A stretch of DNA of 17,132 bases from Bacteroidales bacterium (GCA_017530465.1 JAFXMJ010000027.1:1-17132), one strand, 5' to 3'; counted from the first letter of the stretch, positions 1 through 8,208 are shown. The notes: generated from the letters alone by a model not told the origin. Program-made: numbers and translations.

Positions 1-446
1 ACTGGGGTTACGCAAAGGATTATGTGGAGTGTATGTGGCTCATTCTCCAACAGGAGAAACCTGAGGATTTTGTTATTGCAACCGGCGTTCAACATTCAGT
101 ACGCGAATTTGCTTACCACGCATTCAAGGCAGCTGGCATCGAGTTGAAATTTGAAGGCAAAGGCATCAACGAAAAAGGCGTTTGCATCAATGGACCTGCA
201 AATCTCGTCGGAAAGACATTGGTGGAGGTCAGCGAGGATTTCTACCGTCCGACCGATGTTGTCAACCTTCTTGGCGACCCGATCAAGGCAAAGACAACAC
301 TTGGCTGGAATCCTCAAAAGACGTCCTTCGAGCAACTTATTGCCATTATGGTAAAGCACGATATGGAGAAAGTTGCAGCAGAGCACGTTGCATCCGTGAT
401 GCGCACCAATTTGGCTGAATATTTGGAGAAAGGCGTGGTGAAATAA
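1..446 (+). CDS. gmd: GDP-mannose 4,6-dehydratase, C-terminal part
   Basis: This is the 3' part of a cytoplasmic short-chain dehydrogenase/reductase that converts GDP-mannose to GDP-4-keto-6-deoxymannose, the first step towards GDP-fucose and related deoxysugars. The reading frame is open from base 3 (codons W-G-Y-A-K-D-Y-V-E) and ends at TAA 444-446, giving about 147 residues of an enzyme usually near 350-370 residues. The WG-x-AKDYVE block, the IATG-x-QHSVREF block and the FYRP-x-D-V stretch followed by LGWNP are characteristic of the C-terminal, substrate-binding half of Gmd. The NAD-binding Rossmann half and the catalytic Tyr-x-x-x-Lys lie upstream of the window. A strong terminator follows directly, so gmd ends its transcription unit here. 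The family call is secure; the start and upstream partners (for example fcl) cannot be seen. Confidence 0.95.
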   Translation, partial: WGYAKDYVECMWLILQQEKPEDFVIATGVQHSVREFAYHAFKAAGIELKFEGKGINEKGVCINGPANLVGKTLVEVSEDFYRPTDVVNLLGDPIKAKTTLGWNPQKTSFEQLIAIMVKHDMEKVAAEHVASVMRTNLAEYLEKGVVK

Positions 447-471
447 TCCACAATCCCCCTCTCCCCCACTC

Positions 472-505
472 GCGGCGATGGCAACCCCATCGCCGCATTT
501 TTTTT
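472..505 (+). terminator. Intrinsic terminator after gmd
   Basis: A perfect 10-bp GC-rich stem (GCGGCGATGG at 472-481 paired with CCATCGCCGC at 487-496, five-base loop) is followed by A and a run of eight T (498-505). It lies 25 bases past the gmd stop codon and is a textbook rho-independent terminator on the + strand. It separates gmd from the phosphatase genes. Confidence 0.9.
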
Positions 506-566
506 CATATAACCACACTTTTTTCTGCGGTGTGCAAAATATTTTGCAGGATTTTTGCTTTTTGTT

Positions 567-597
567 TTTGTGGAATTGGCAAAAAATGCTAATTTTG
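567..597 (+). promoter_or_regulatory. Bacteroidetes-type promoter for the TPR-phosphatase tandem
   Basis: TTTG at 567-570 and TAATTTTG at 590-597 are separated by 19 bases, matching the -33 TTTG / -7 TAnnTTTG consensus of the primary sigma factor in Bacteroidota. Transcription would begin near base 604, almost at the chosen ATG (606), leaving essentially no 5' untranslated leader. The element lies between the gmd terminator and the first phosphatase gene and probably drives 606-4594. Confidence 0.7.
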
Positions 598-605
598 CGG
601 TTATA

Positions 606-1505
606 ATGCTACAGTATGCGACATATATACTAAGGATTTTGTATGTGGTGATGGTTGCCATAGTGCTGACAATCACGCCATTGGAGGGTCGTGCGCAGGA
701 TAAAATCAACTCCGTTGTTGATAGTCTCATCAAGCTTGCGCTCAATGCCCCCGATTCGCTTGCCGCGCAATACAACAACGACGTCTGCTGGAAACTCCGC
801 AACATCAGCCCCGAAATCGCAATCCAATACGGTATGAAGGCTCTGGAAAAGGCGACAGAAACCCAAGACAAACTCCAGCTCGTAAAGGCGCACGCATATT
901 TGGGTGTCTGCCAGAGAAACCTCGACAACTTTGACGAAGCTCAAAAATATTATGACCTCGGCATCAAATACGCCAAAATGTACGACGTCAAAGACCAACT
1001 CGGATATGGCTACGTCAACCTCGGCAACCTATTGATTTACAGAGAGAAATTCAAAGAGGCTGAAGAAAACCTCCTCAGAGCCAAGCCCATCGCCGAACAA
1101 CTTGGCGACTCAGGCATATTGGGATACGTCTATCTCAATCTCGGACGTGTGTGGCTCGGACTGAAAGACTACAAAAAATCGGAGGAGAATTTCAACAAGT
1201 CAATCGAAATCCGCACCAAATGCAAAAAACTCAACAAGCAGGTGTGCATACCGTGCAAATACCTCGCCGACTGCCACGCCGAAGCCGGGCAGACAGATCG
1301 CGCTCTAAATGAGTACATTGCAACACTCAAACAAGCCGACTACATTAGCGACTACGACATACTTGGCGAGGTGGCGTACCGTGTAGCCCAAATTTATTAT
1401 GAAAAAAGCATCAATACGACAGCACACTCAAATACGCAAACGAAAGCCTCAAGTACGCCCGCAACATCGGCAGCAAAAAGGCTATTACTGAAGCCTACGA
1501 CCTGA
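606..1505 (+). CDS. TPR protein: N-terminal piece of a frameshifted TPR-SpoIIE phosphatase (copy 1)
   Basis: This frame encodes a signal peptide (hydrophobic core after YILRILYV, likely cleavage after GRA before QDK) and then TPR repeats such as the E-A-Q-K-Y-Y and E-A-E-E-N-L helices over roughly residues 50-265. The ATG at 606 was preferred over an upstream in-frame TTG (555) because that TTG lies inside the promoter, and over ATG 651 because the latter lacks a positively charged n-region. Up to about residue 267 it aligns with the intact paralogue at 2633-4594. From codon 1407 on, the last 32 residues are out of frame and unlike anything in the paralogue. The correct continuation (KHQYDSTLKYANESL) is in the next frame, reached by one extra A in the A6 run at 1402-1407. 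The stop overlaps the ATG of the following ORF as TGATG. Likely a broken gene or an assembly or sequencing error; a functional split with reinitiation is possible. Confidence 0.75.
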   Translation: MLQYATYILRILYVVMVAIVLTITPLEGRAQDKINSVVDSLIKLALNAPDSLAAQYNNDVCWKLRNISPEIAIQYGMKALEKATETQDKLQLVKAHAYLGVCQRNLDNFDEAQKYYDLGIKYAKMYDVKDQLGYGYVNLGNLLIYREKFKEAEENLLRAKPIAEQLGDSGILGYVYLNLGRVWLGLKDYKKSEENFNKSIEIRTKCKKLNKQVCIPCKYLADCHAEAGQTDRALNEYIATLKQADYISDYDILGEVAYRVAQIYYEKSINTTAHSNTQTKASSTPATSAAKRLLLKPTT

Positions 1506-2593
1506 TGACGGACATCTACAAAGCTAAAAAAGACTATAAATCGTTGTCCGACTGTTATATACGACAAATAGAATGTTACGACAGCCTCCTCAAAAAACAG
1601 GTGGAACAGCAATCGTACAACATCAGGTACAGCGCGGACGCCTACAAGCGACAGACAGAAATTGCGAGCCTCAACGACGAAAACCGCTGGCGCTGGCACA
1701 TCAACGTAATGTCGCTCATAATATTGGTGGTGGCTGCATTGGCGGTGACGCTCATCATCATCAACATCCGCAAAGTGAAGAGGCTCAATAAGATGATAGA
1801 GGCGCGCAATGCTAAGCTCGAATCCGCCAACTACGAAATTACGTCCTCCATCAACTACGCCCGCCGCATCCAAAAATCCGCGCTCAGCACCATAGAAAGC
1901 ATCACCAACATATTCCCCGACAGTATGGTGTATTATATGCCCAAGGAAATAGTTTCGGGCGACTGGTACCGCGTGGAGACCCTCAAAGGCCACATCATAA
2001 TAGCCGAGGGCGACTGCACAGACACCGGCGTACCAGGCTCGCTGCTTACAATGATGGGCATAAGCATCTTCAAGGATACCGTAAACACATTCCTCAAAGA
2101 CAACGCACCGATGAAAGCATCCTCAATGCTCGACAAGATGCGACAGCAGGTCAAGAAGATGTTCAATAGCAACGACGACGACACGGAATTTGACGGTGGC
2201 ATGGATGCATCGATTGCAGTCATCGACCCTCAGACACGGCGTCTGAGTTTTGCGGCGGCATCCCAGACCGCACTGCTATTACGCGACGGAGTGGTCACTC
2301 AGCTCAAGGGCGACTCTATGCGCGTGGGCAAATTCATAAGGGAAACCGATTTTACGGAGCAGGATGTGCAATTGCAACGCGGCGACACCTTATATATAAT
2401 GAACAACGGCATCCGTGACCTCAAAAACCCCGACGGCGAGAGGGTCATCAGCGGAAGGCTCGAACAATTCCTCATTGAAAACAACGAAAAACCAATGACG
2501 GAAATAGGCTCGCTGCTCCACGACGAAATCCACGCCTGGTGCCAGTCATCGGAATGTGACGACATCACAGCGATTGGAATAAGGGTGGAATGA
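1505..2593 (+). CDS. SpoIIE/PP2C-like phosphatase piece of copy 1, active site altered
   Basis: This is the C-terminal part of the frameshifted copy 1: remnants of TPR helices (residues 1-60), a membrane helix (about 66-88), a coiled linker (90-112) and a SpoIIE-type PP2C domain (about 113-362). The S-I-N-Y-A-R-R-I-Q linker and I-V-S-G-D-W-Y motif mark this family, which dephosphorylates phosphoserine or threonine proteins. Compared with the intact copy, CTGHGVPG has become CTDTGVPG (residues 171-178) and the metal-site SDG has become NNG (300-302), while the terminal DDIT pair (352-355) remains. These changes predict weak or no activity. The ATG at 1505 overlaps the previous stop and may permit reinitiation, but the natural protein was probably one chain of about 662 residues (paralogue: 653). 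Family is certain; whether this piece is translated separately is not. Confidence 0.8.
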   Translation: MTDIYKAKKDYKSLSDCYIRQIECYDSLLKKQVEQQSYNIRYSADAYKRQTEIASLNDENRWRWHINVMSLIILVVAALAVTLIIINIRKVKRLNKMIEARNAKLESANYEITSSINYARRIQKSALSTIESITNIFPDSMVYYMPKEIVSGDWYRVETLKGHIIIAEGDCTDTGVPGSLLTMMGISIFKDTVNTFLKDNAPMKASSMLDKMRQQVKKMFNSNDDDTEFDGGMDASIAVIDPQTRRLSFAAASQTALLLRDGVVTQLKGDSMRVGKFIRETDFTEQDVQLQRGDTLYIMNNGIRDLKNPDGERVISGRLEQFLIENNEKPMTEIGSLLHDEIHAWCQSSECDDITAIGIRVE

Positions 2594-2632
2594 CAATTAA
2601 TTTAACAACGCAACACATTGACAGGCAACACG

Positions 2633-4594
2633 ATGAAACGACTGATACTCATATTGACAATGATAATCGCCGCAGCAAGCACACTGACGGCGCAAAACTC
2701 GTCGTCCGCCATCGACAGTCTTGTCAAAGAGGCGATGACAGCCGCCGACACAGCACAGGCAAGACTATACAACAACGTTGCATGGAAACTCCGGTACTCC
2801 GACCCTCATCAGGCGATACATTTGGCTCAGATTGCATTAGAAATAGCGAAGGGACACAATCAGCCGGAACAGTGCGCTATGTCATTCGGTGTGATGGGCA
2901 TCTGCAGCAAAAATCTCGGCGAATACGACAAGGCGGTCAAATTTTACGAAGAGGCGCACGGCATCAGGGTCAAATATGCCAACACCGAGGAGCTCGCATA
3001 CTCCAATATCAACCTTGCCAACATCTACATCAACCTCAACGACCCTGACAAGGCGCGCACATACGTTGACGACATTGCCAGAGACCTCGACAAAATCAAT
3101 AAGAAAGAAATTCTTGCCTATTATCACCTCAATTACGGACGCATCCTCACGATGAAGGCGAAATACGATTCTGCATACACAGAGCTCAACCTCGCCCTCA
3201 AACTCCGCCAGGAGATTAACGCGCCAAGGAGCTCGGTACTATCAACATTGAGACTTCTTGCTGAACTTCAGACCTTTAGCGGCGACACGTTCTCTGCAAT
3301 TGACAATTACAGAATCATCATCCGCGACTCATCGCAGATAGATAGGCCGATGTTTGTGGATGTCTATAATTCGATGGCAAACATCCTGCTCAACCGTGCA
3401 AGGTACGACAGCGCGGATTATTATGCCCGCAAGGCGTTGGCAATAGCCGACTCCCTTGACGCCAAACAGAAGAAGGAACGCATCTACGGCACCATTGGCA
3501 TGATTAATTACCGCCAGCGAAAATACGTAAAGGCGGCAGAATGGTTTGAACGCAAAATCAATCTTGGCAACGAGATATACGGCGACGCGCTCAACCAAAA
3601 CCTTATCTCCGCCAAAGCAACTGCCGAAAAGACCAAGAAGGACGCCGAAATTTCTAAACTTGACGAGGAAAACCGCGTTCAGCAGGCTCTCAACACGGCG
3701 TTTGGCATATTGCTGAGTACAATTATAATATTACTTATAATATTCATTGTATATAACCGCAAGACACGCAATCTCCACCGCCGCCTCGACGAACAGGAAA
3801 AGAGCCTCGACGAATCCAACAGCAAAATCACGGCATCGCTCAATTATGCCCGTCGCATCCAGCAATCTGCTGTAAGCGAGGTAGCCGACGTAGCTGAAAT
3901 ATTCCCCGACAGCATGGTGTTCTACAAGCCGAGGGACATCGTTTCGGGCGACTGGTACAGGGTGGAGACCCGCCGTGGATACAAGATTATTGTGGAGGCC
4001 GACTGCACGGGACACGGTGTGCCTGGCTCGCTACTCTCGATGATGGGCATGAGTGCATTGAAGGATATTCTCAACGACATCGACAATTCCGGCGAGGAAT
4101 TTGACCCCGCAATAATACTCTCGCGCATGCGCATCATGGTGAAGACAATGCTATTGCAGGTGGACGACTCCGGCATGGCCATCAACGACGGTATGGATAT
4201 GTCAATAGGCGTCATCGACCCAAAGACCAACATCATGCGATTTGGCTCGGCATACCAGATGGCGATACTCGTGCGCAACGGCGAGTGCATCAAGATAAAG
4301 GGCGACCGCCAGCCCATCGGCAATTACATCCGCGAAAAAGATTTTACAAGCCAAGAGATACAACTCCAAAAAGGCGACTCGCTTTTCTTTATGAGCGACG
4401 GCATCAAGGATCAGACCAGCCCGAGCCCAAGGATGGAAAAGTTCAAAGGCCCGCGCCTTGACGATTTCCTTCTGAAAAACATTCACCTGCCAATGAAACA
4501 GATTGGTGAAAACCTTATGACCACCATCGAAGCATGGCGCGACGGCTCGCTGCAGATGGACGATATGACAATGGTGGGCGTCAGGATAGATTAA
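2633..4594 (+). CDS. TPR-repeat membrane SpoIIE-family protein phosphatase (copy 2, intact)
   Basis: A 653-residue protein with a signal peptide (1-20, cleavage after LTA before QNS), TPR repeats in the periplasm (about 45-310), a short coiled coil, a membrane helix (about 355-374), a cytoplasmic coiled linker (375-398) and a SpoIIE-type PP2C serine/threonine phosphatase domain (about 396-653). Diagnostic motifs are SGDWY (438-442), ADCTGHGVPG (456-465), DGMDMS (519-524), MSDGIKD (587-593) and DDMT (643-646), so the metal-binding aspartates are all present. The ATG at 2633 starts a proper MKR signal peptide; the in-frame TTG at 2618 is less likely. It follows copy 1 by 39 bases without a recognisable promoter, suggesting cotranscription. 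In this phylum such proteins are thought to act on anti-sigma antagonists or other phosphoproteins; the target is not in the window. The gene converges on the acyltransferase with 8 bases between stops. Confidence 0.9.
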   Translation: MKRLILILTMIIAAASTLTAQNSSSAIDSLVKEAMTAADTAQARLYNNVAWKLRYSDPHQAIHLAQIALEIAKGHNQPEQCAMSFGVMGICSKNLGEYDKAVKFYEEAHGIRVKYANTEELAYSNINLANIYINLNDPDKARTYVDDIARDLDKINKKEILAYYHLNYGRILTMKAKYDSAYTELNLALKLRQEINAPRSSVLSTLRLLAELQTFSGDTFSAIDNYRIIIRDSSQIDRPMFVDVYNSMANILLNRARYDSADYYARKALAIADSLDAKQKKERIYGTIGMINYRQRKYVKAAEWFERKINLGNEIYGDALNQNLISAKATAEKTKKDAEISKLDEENRVQQALNTAFGILLSTIIILLIIFIVYNRKTRNLHRRLDEQEKSLDESNSKITASLNYARRIQQSAVSEVADVAEIFPDSMVFYKPRDIVSGDWYRVETRRGYKIIVEADCTGHGVPGSLLSMMGMSALKDILNDIDNSGEEFDPAIILSRMRIMVKTMLLQVDDSGMAINDGMDMSIGVIDPKTNIMRFGSAYQMAILVRNGECIKIKGDRQPIGNYIREKDFTSQEIQLQKGDSLFFMSDGIKDQTSPSPRMEKFKGPRLDDFLLKNIHLPMKQIGENLMTTIEAWRDGSLQMDDMTMVGVRID

Positions 4595-4602
4595 GAGAGA
4601 GA

Positions 4603-5802
4603 TTATTTTTGGGTGTTCTTAGCTTGGGCATTGTTCTTATTCATCCTGCGCCAGCTCCTCAACGCAATGAACGCCCAGCCCAATATCGGCAGGTACATCG
4701 CCAATACCCATGGACGCTTAATGATGGTTTTCAGGCACTTGCGCAATGTGATGCGGAGGCTCTCGTCACCGATACTGGCATCATAATTCACATCAAAATA
4801 CGTCATCACAAATGGCCAAAACGGTGGGAAATACCTTAGGAAATACCTTTTGTGACGCCACATAGCCTTCAATAGCGAACGAATGTCGTAATACTTTTTG
4901 CCGTAGGTCTTTTTGGCGTCGAGAAGTTGCTGCTGCCACTGCTGACGGATTTTTTCGCCCACCACCTTCAATTCCTGCTGCGTGAGCTGCTCGTATGGCT
5001 TGTCCACCATTTCATAGACGTGTATCGGCTCCCCGATGACAAAAGTAAGGCGCGAGGGCAGAGATATATAGAATATCCACGGCTGAAATGCCGCCAAAAA
5101 CGCCAGCACACCCAACGGGAAAAACGGCATCCCAAATTTTCTAACAAGCTTTGTAAGCGGCTTCCAATTGTATGCAAGGGGGTTGTTGTACTCGCCATTG
5201 ACGGTCATAAAAGGAATAATGTCGGTCTTGTAGCGGATGCTCATCCTGAGAAACGATGTCTTGAACGGCTGCAACTGATACCTCTTATCGAAGCCCTTGC
5301 CGATGCCGTCGATTCCTTCTGGAAAAATAAGCACATTGCTCTCGTTGAGGCTCATCGCAGTCTCGAAGTTGAGCAGAGTGGCATTGATGCATCCCGCCTT
5401 AAACCACAGGTCGTCAATCAGGAAGGGACACATATAAGGATATTTGGTGAGCATTGGGGAAATCAATGCCCGGATGCCGTCCTGCATTGGCAATTCACGG
5501 GCGGCAATCTGCGATATAAACACAATGGCGTCCCAAGGGAAAGCCATTCCAGAATGGTTGGTGGCAAAAATGAGCGGGGCGGCTGGATTGTTGCGCGGCG
5601 GCAGATGGTCAAAACCAACAAACCTCGGCCTGTACCAGACGTCGCTGATATGATTGAGCACGTGCCGGCAAAAAGCCTCCATATAAGGCAACGAAAAATG
5701 ACGCTTGTATTCCTCGCGATTTTTTTCGATTTGTTCCTCGCTGATTACAAGGCGGTTGCGATATGAATTGCCGTTGACCTCCTGCTCTTTACCTAAAACC
5801 AT
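4603..5802 (-). CDS. LPLAT-superfamily glycerolipid acyltransferase (PlsC-like)
   Basis: A 399-residue protein of the lysophospholipid acyltransferase superfamily, expected to transfer an acyl chain to a lysolipid or related acceptor at the inner membrane. The catalytic block is N-H-S-G-M-A-F-P-W-D (His83, Asp91), a longer His-Asp spacing than the classic NHx4D of PlsC and closer to the MGAT/TMEM68-like branch. The acceptor block FPEG is at 160-163, and an IGEPI motif (256-260) follows. Hydrophobic stretches at about 225-245 and 364-382 suggest membrane contact; the C-terminal 100 residues are basic and unrecognised. The ATG at 5802 lies inside the sensor gene upstream, whose stop is at 5793-5795, so the reading frames overlap by 10 bases and translation is probably coupled. 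The superfamily is secure; the substrate (phospholipid, ornithine or amino lipid, other) is not determined. Confidence 0.85.
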   Translation of the reverse strand: MVLGKEQEVNGNSYRNRLVISEEQIEKNREEYKRHFSLPYMEAFCRHVLNHISDVWYRPRFVGFDHLPPRNNPAAPLIFATNHSGMAFPWDAIVFISQIAARELPMQDGIRALISPMLTKYPYMCPFLIDDLWFKAGCINATLLNFETAMSLNESNVLIFPEGIDGIGKGFDKRYQLQPFKTSFLRMSIRYKTDIIPFMTVNGEYNNPLAYNWKPLTKLVRKFGMPFFPLGVLAFLAAFQPWIFYISLPSRLTFVIGEPIHVYEMVDKPYEQLTQQELKVVGEKIRQQWQQQLLDAKKTYGKKYYDIRSLLKAMWRHKRYFLRYFPPFWPFVMTYFDVNYDASIGDESLRITLRKCLKTIIKRPWVLAMYLPILGWAFIALRSWRRMNKNNAQAKNTQK

Positions 5803-8153
5803 TCGCCATCGGAATTATTGTTGGGTCCGGCACTTTCTTCTTGCTTGAGCACGCCTTCGTCCTTTACTTCTATAAGGCATATCGCCTTGTATATCTTTCC
5901 GTAATAATTTTGCACGGGGTTGTAAGTCTCGATGATGTTGTAGTGGATGCCATCGACGGCGACAGTCTTGGAGACCACCTTCTGCCTGCCGAGCCTGATT
6001 TGCAACCAAAATTCGTCCGTTTCGGTTCGTTCGCTCGTGTGGATGGTCTCGTACAACGGGGTGACACCATTGAGCACCAGAGGCTTTTCCTTCTTGAAAA
6101 AGTCGAGCACCTTGTTGTTGATGTTCAGGCACTTGCCGTTGGATGCGTACTCCACAAGCATTATGAGCTGATTGAGAGATTCTACGGTCTGTCCCCATTC
6201 GTCCACCTTGTGCGACATCTCCTCCTGCGAAGATTTCATCACCTCCATATTCTGGCGCATCTCCTCTTCCTGCGACGAGAGCTCCTCTGCCTGCACCTTG
6301 AGTTCCTGAAGCAGCTTGTTGGTGCGGATGTTGATTTTCACAGTAGCAATGGTGGACGCGATACTGTTGCCGACTTCCTCCACAAATTGCTGCTTGTAAG
6401 GCTCAATCTCGTTGAACGAAGCTATCTCCGCCACGGCGTATATCTGGTTGTTGAATTTGAAGGGGACAATTAGCAAACGCTGCGGACTCTTTTCGCCGAG
6501 ACCCGAGGTGATGTTGATGTAGTCTTCAGGGAGGTTGCTGATGTAGATGCTCTCCGATTCGAGGATGCAGCGTCCCACAAGCCCTACGCCCGGCTTGACA
6601 GTCTTTTTCAATATCTTGCGAATGTCGTATGCGTATCCGGCGGCAAGCTCGAAGTAGATGTCGTCCTTATTGTCGTCGTTGATAACGAAAAGACCGCCCT
6701 GATTGGCACCAACGTACTTGACAAGGTTGCTGATGATGTTGAAAGAGAAGTCGTACATATCGTTGTTGTACTCGCGGAGGATGTCGCCAAACTTAGCCGT
6801 ACCTTCCGTAATCCAGTTTTGCTTGCGGTCGAGTTCACGGCGTTCATTGGCCTCCTTGTTGGCTTTGACGAGGCTGTCGCGCATAGAGAGGAGCGAAATG
6901 CCAAGCTCGTCCTTGTCGCTAAGCGCGGAGAATGTGGACGTAAGGTTGCCACGTCCAATTTCCTCGGCGAAATCCACAGCATGGTCGAGACCTTTTTTTA
7001 GACTATTGAGCGAGGTGGAGATGGAATCAAGCTCCACAGTGTCCTCCGTCTCCATATCGTCGGCTTCCTTGATTTTGCCTTGCGCCAATAGACCGAGCAC
7101 GCGCCCCGACTTGTCGAGAAACCTCGAGAGGTTGGAAGTCTGATGGAAGAATACAAGGCCTATTATGATGATGCCCGCCAATATGACAAACAGAGTCGCC
7201 AATGACTGCGATGTATGCTGACGGCTGATGAGCACTTCGGGAATTGCTGTAATAAGCATCCAGCTCGAATCGAAGATATTGTCGTCGATGCTTACACCGC
7301 ACACCCTCAGCTCGCGCCCTGTGGAATCTATCACAGGATAGTTGGCAAAGCCCGACGAATCTATCTTGGTGCGAATGTCGTAGAACGAACGCGAAATCAT
7401 ACGCAAAATGTCGCTGCGGTCGGCCTGGTCGCCACTATTGGAAATGCCCGCAAAATGTCCCTCATTGGTGATGAGGAAAGACGCAAAACTCTCGTAACCA
7501 GCGGCATTTTTGACCGATTGGTGGAATACGTCCATCTCCAAATCCGCGCTCACAAGGGCGCAGAATGTATTTTCGGCGTCGAATACAGGTATCAAAATTG
7601 TTGATTTGTATATCGGGCGCACGTTGGGATTTTCGGTGTCGTTGCTCACAATGCCCGTTATCATGTCGCGGCCGTTCACCTTCACGCGGTAATAGTCGCT
7701 GGCAAAATCGTCGCCTTCCACATTGAGATTAGCCACCACGACCCTGAGACCGCCGTCGCCCCTCTCAAACTTATAAACGCGGCGTCCATACGCCTTGGTC
7801 CACGCAGGATTGATGATGCCCAACTCCCAAGATATGCTCAATGAAGCGAAATTGGGATTGTCGTCGAGAAACCTGCCCACCGCCGTCTTATAGACGCGGA
7901 GCATCTGCTCGTCGCCAAGCTCGTCGGTACCCGCAATGGACGCGGCAAGCGACTTGAGCGCGCTGACATCGCAGTCGAGCGCGGTCTTTATTTTGAGAGC
8001 GGAGCTTTTCTGAGTCTCGAGGAGAGCTCGCGTAAGCGACCTCTCGGTGACGCTGCTCGACCTGTAGTTGATGTAGCCCATCGACAGCAGAAATACCACA
8101 AACGCAACCGAAAGTATGTATATCAGTAGTTTTGACTGTAATTTTAGTTTCAT
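5793..8153 (-). CDS. Membrane sensor: Cache, HAMP, GAF, coiled coil and PAS-like domain, no output domain
   Basis: A 786-residue signalling protein. Membrane helix 1 (about 8-28) and helix 2 (about 318-337) flank a periplasmic Cache-like ligand-binding region (about 40-310; note the N-P-A-W and Y-K-S-T-I-L-I-P-V-F features). A HAMP-like region and second helical linker follow (about 338-445; D-E-L-G-I-S), then a GAF domain (about 465-605; GANQGGLFV at 482-490, VGLVGRC at 523-529), a coiled coil rich in E and Q (610-660), and a degenerate PAS-like domain (about 665-765). No histidine kinase, GGDEF, PP2C, DNA-binding or MCP signalling domain is visible, so it must act through a partner. It heads an operon with the acyltransferase and faces two TPR-SpoIIE phosphatases, whose usual relatives carry the same GAF-linker type; interaction is inference. 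A promoter at 8209-8240 precedes it. The domain call is good, function unknown. Confidence 0.85.
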   Translation of the reverse strand: MKLKLQSKLLIYILSVAFVVFLLSMGYINYRSSSVTERSLTRALLETQKSSALKIKTALDCDVSALKSLAASIAGTDELGDEQMLRVYKTAVGRFLDDNPNFASLSISWELGIINPAWTKAYGRRVYKFERGDGGLRVVVANLNVEGDDFASDYYRVKVNGRDMITGIVSNDTENPNVRPIYKSTILIPVFDAENTFCALVSADLEMDVFHQSVKNAAGYESFASFLITNEGHFAGISNSGDQADRSDILRMISRSFYDIRTKIDSSGFANYPVIDSTGRELRVCGVSIDDNIFDSSWMLITAIPEVLISRQHTSQSLATLFVILAGIIIIGLVFFHQTSNLSRFLDKSGRVLGLLAQGKIKEADDMETEDTVELDSISTSLNSLKKGLDHAVDFAEEIGRGNLTSTFSALSDKDELGISLLSMRDSLVKANKEANERRELDRKQNWITEGTAKFGDILREYNNDMYDFSFNIISNLVKYVGANQGGLFVINDDNKDDIYFELAAGYAYDIRKILKKTVKPGVGLVGRCILESESIYISNLPEDYINITSGLGEKSPQRLLIVPFKFNNQIYAVAEIASFNEIEPYKQQFVEEVGNSIASTIATVKINIRTNKLLQELKVQAEELSSQEEEMRQNMEVMKSSQEEMSHKVDEWGQTVESLNQLIMLVEYASNGKCLNINNKVLDFFKKEKPLVLNGVTPLYETIHTSERTETDEFWLQIRLGRQKVVSKTVAVDGIHYNIIETYNPVQNYYGKIYKAICLIEVKDEGVLKQEESAGPNNNSDGEWF

Positions 8154-8208
8154 TTTGCAAGTATTTTTTCTTACTTTTTATGCAATCTTTGTGCCTATTT
8201 TAGCGGTA

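Noticed and set aside
1401..1410. Programmed -1 ribosomal frameshifting in copy 1
   Set aside because: The A6 run is not in the proper X XXY YYZ phase for tandem slippage (the A-site codon would be AGC), and no downstream pseudoknot or stem is apparent. An indel is simpler.
4595..4602. Terminator between the convergent phosphatase and acyltransferase genes
   Set aside because: Only eight bases separate the stops and no stem-loop with T-run was seen; transcripts may overlap.
4927..5766. 279-residue plus-strand frame
   Set aside because: Antisense shadow of the acyltransferase, which has family motifs and a coupled start; the plus-strand translation shows no recognisable domain.
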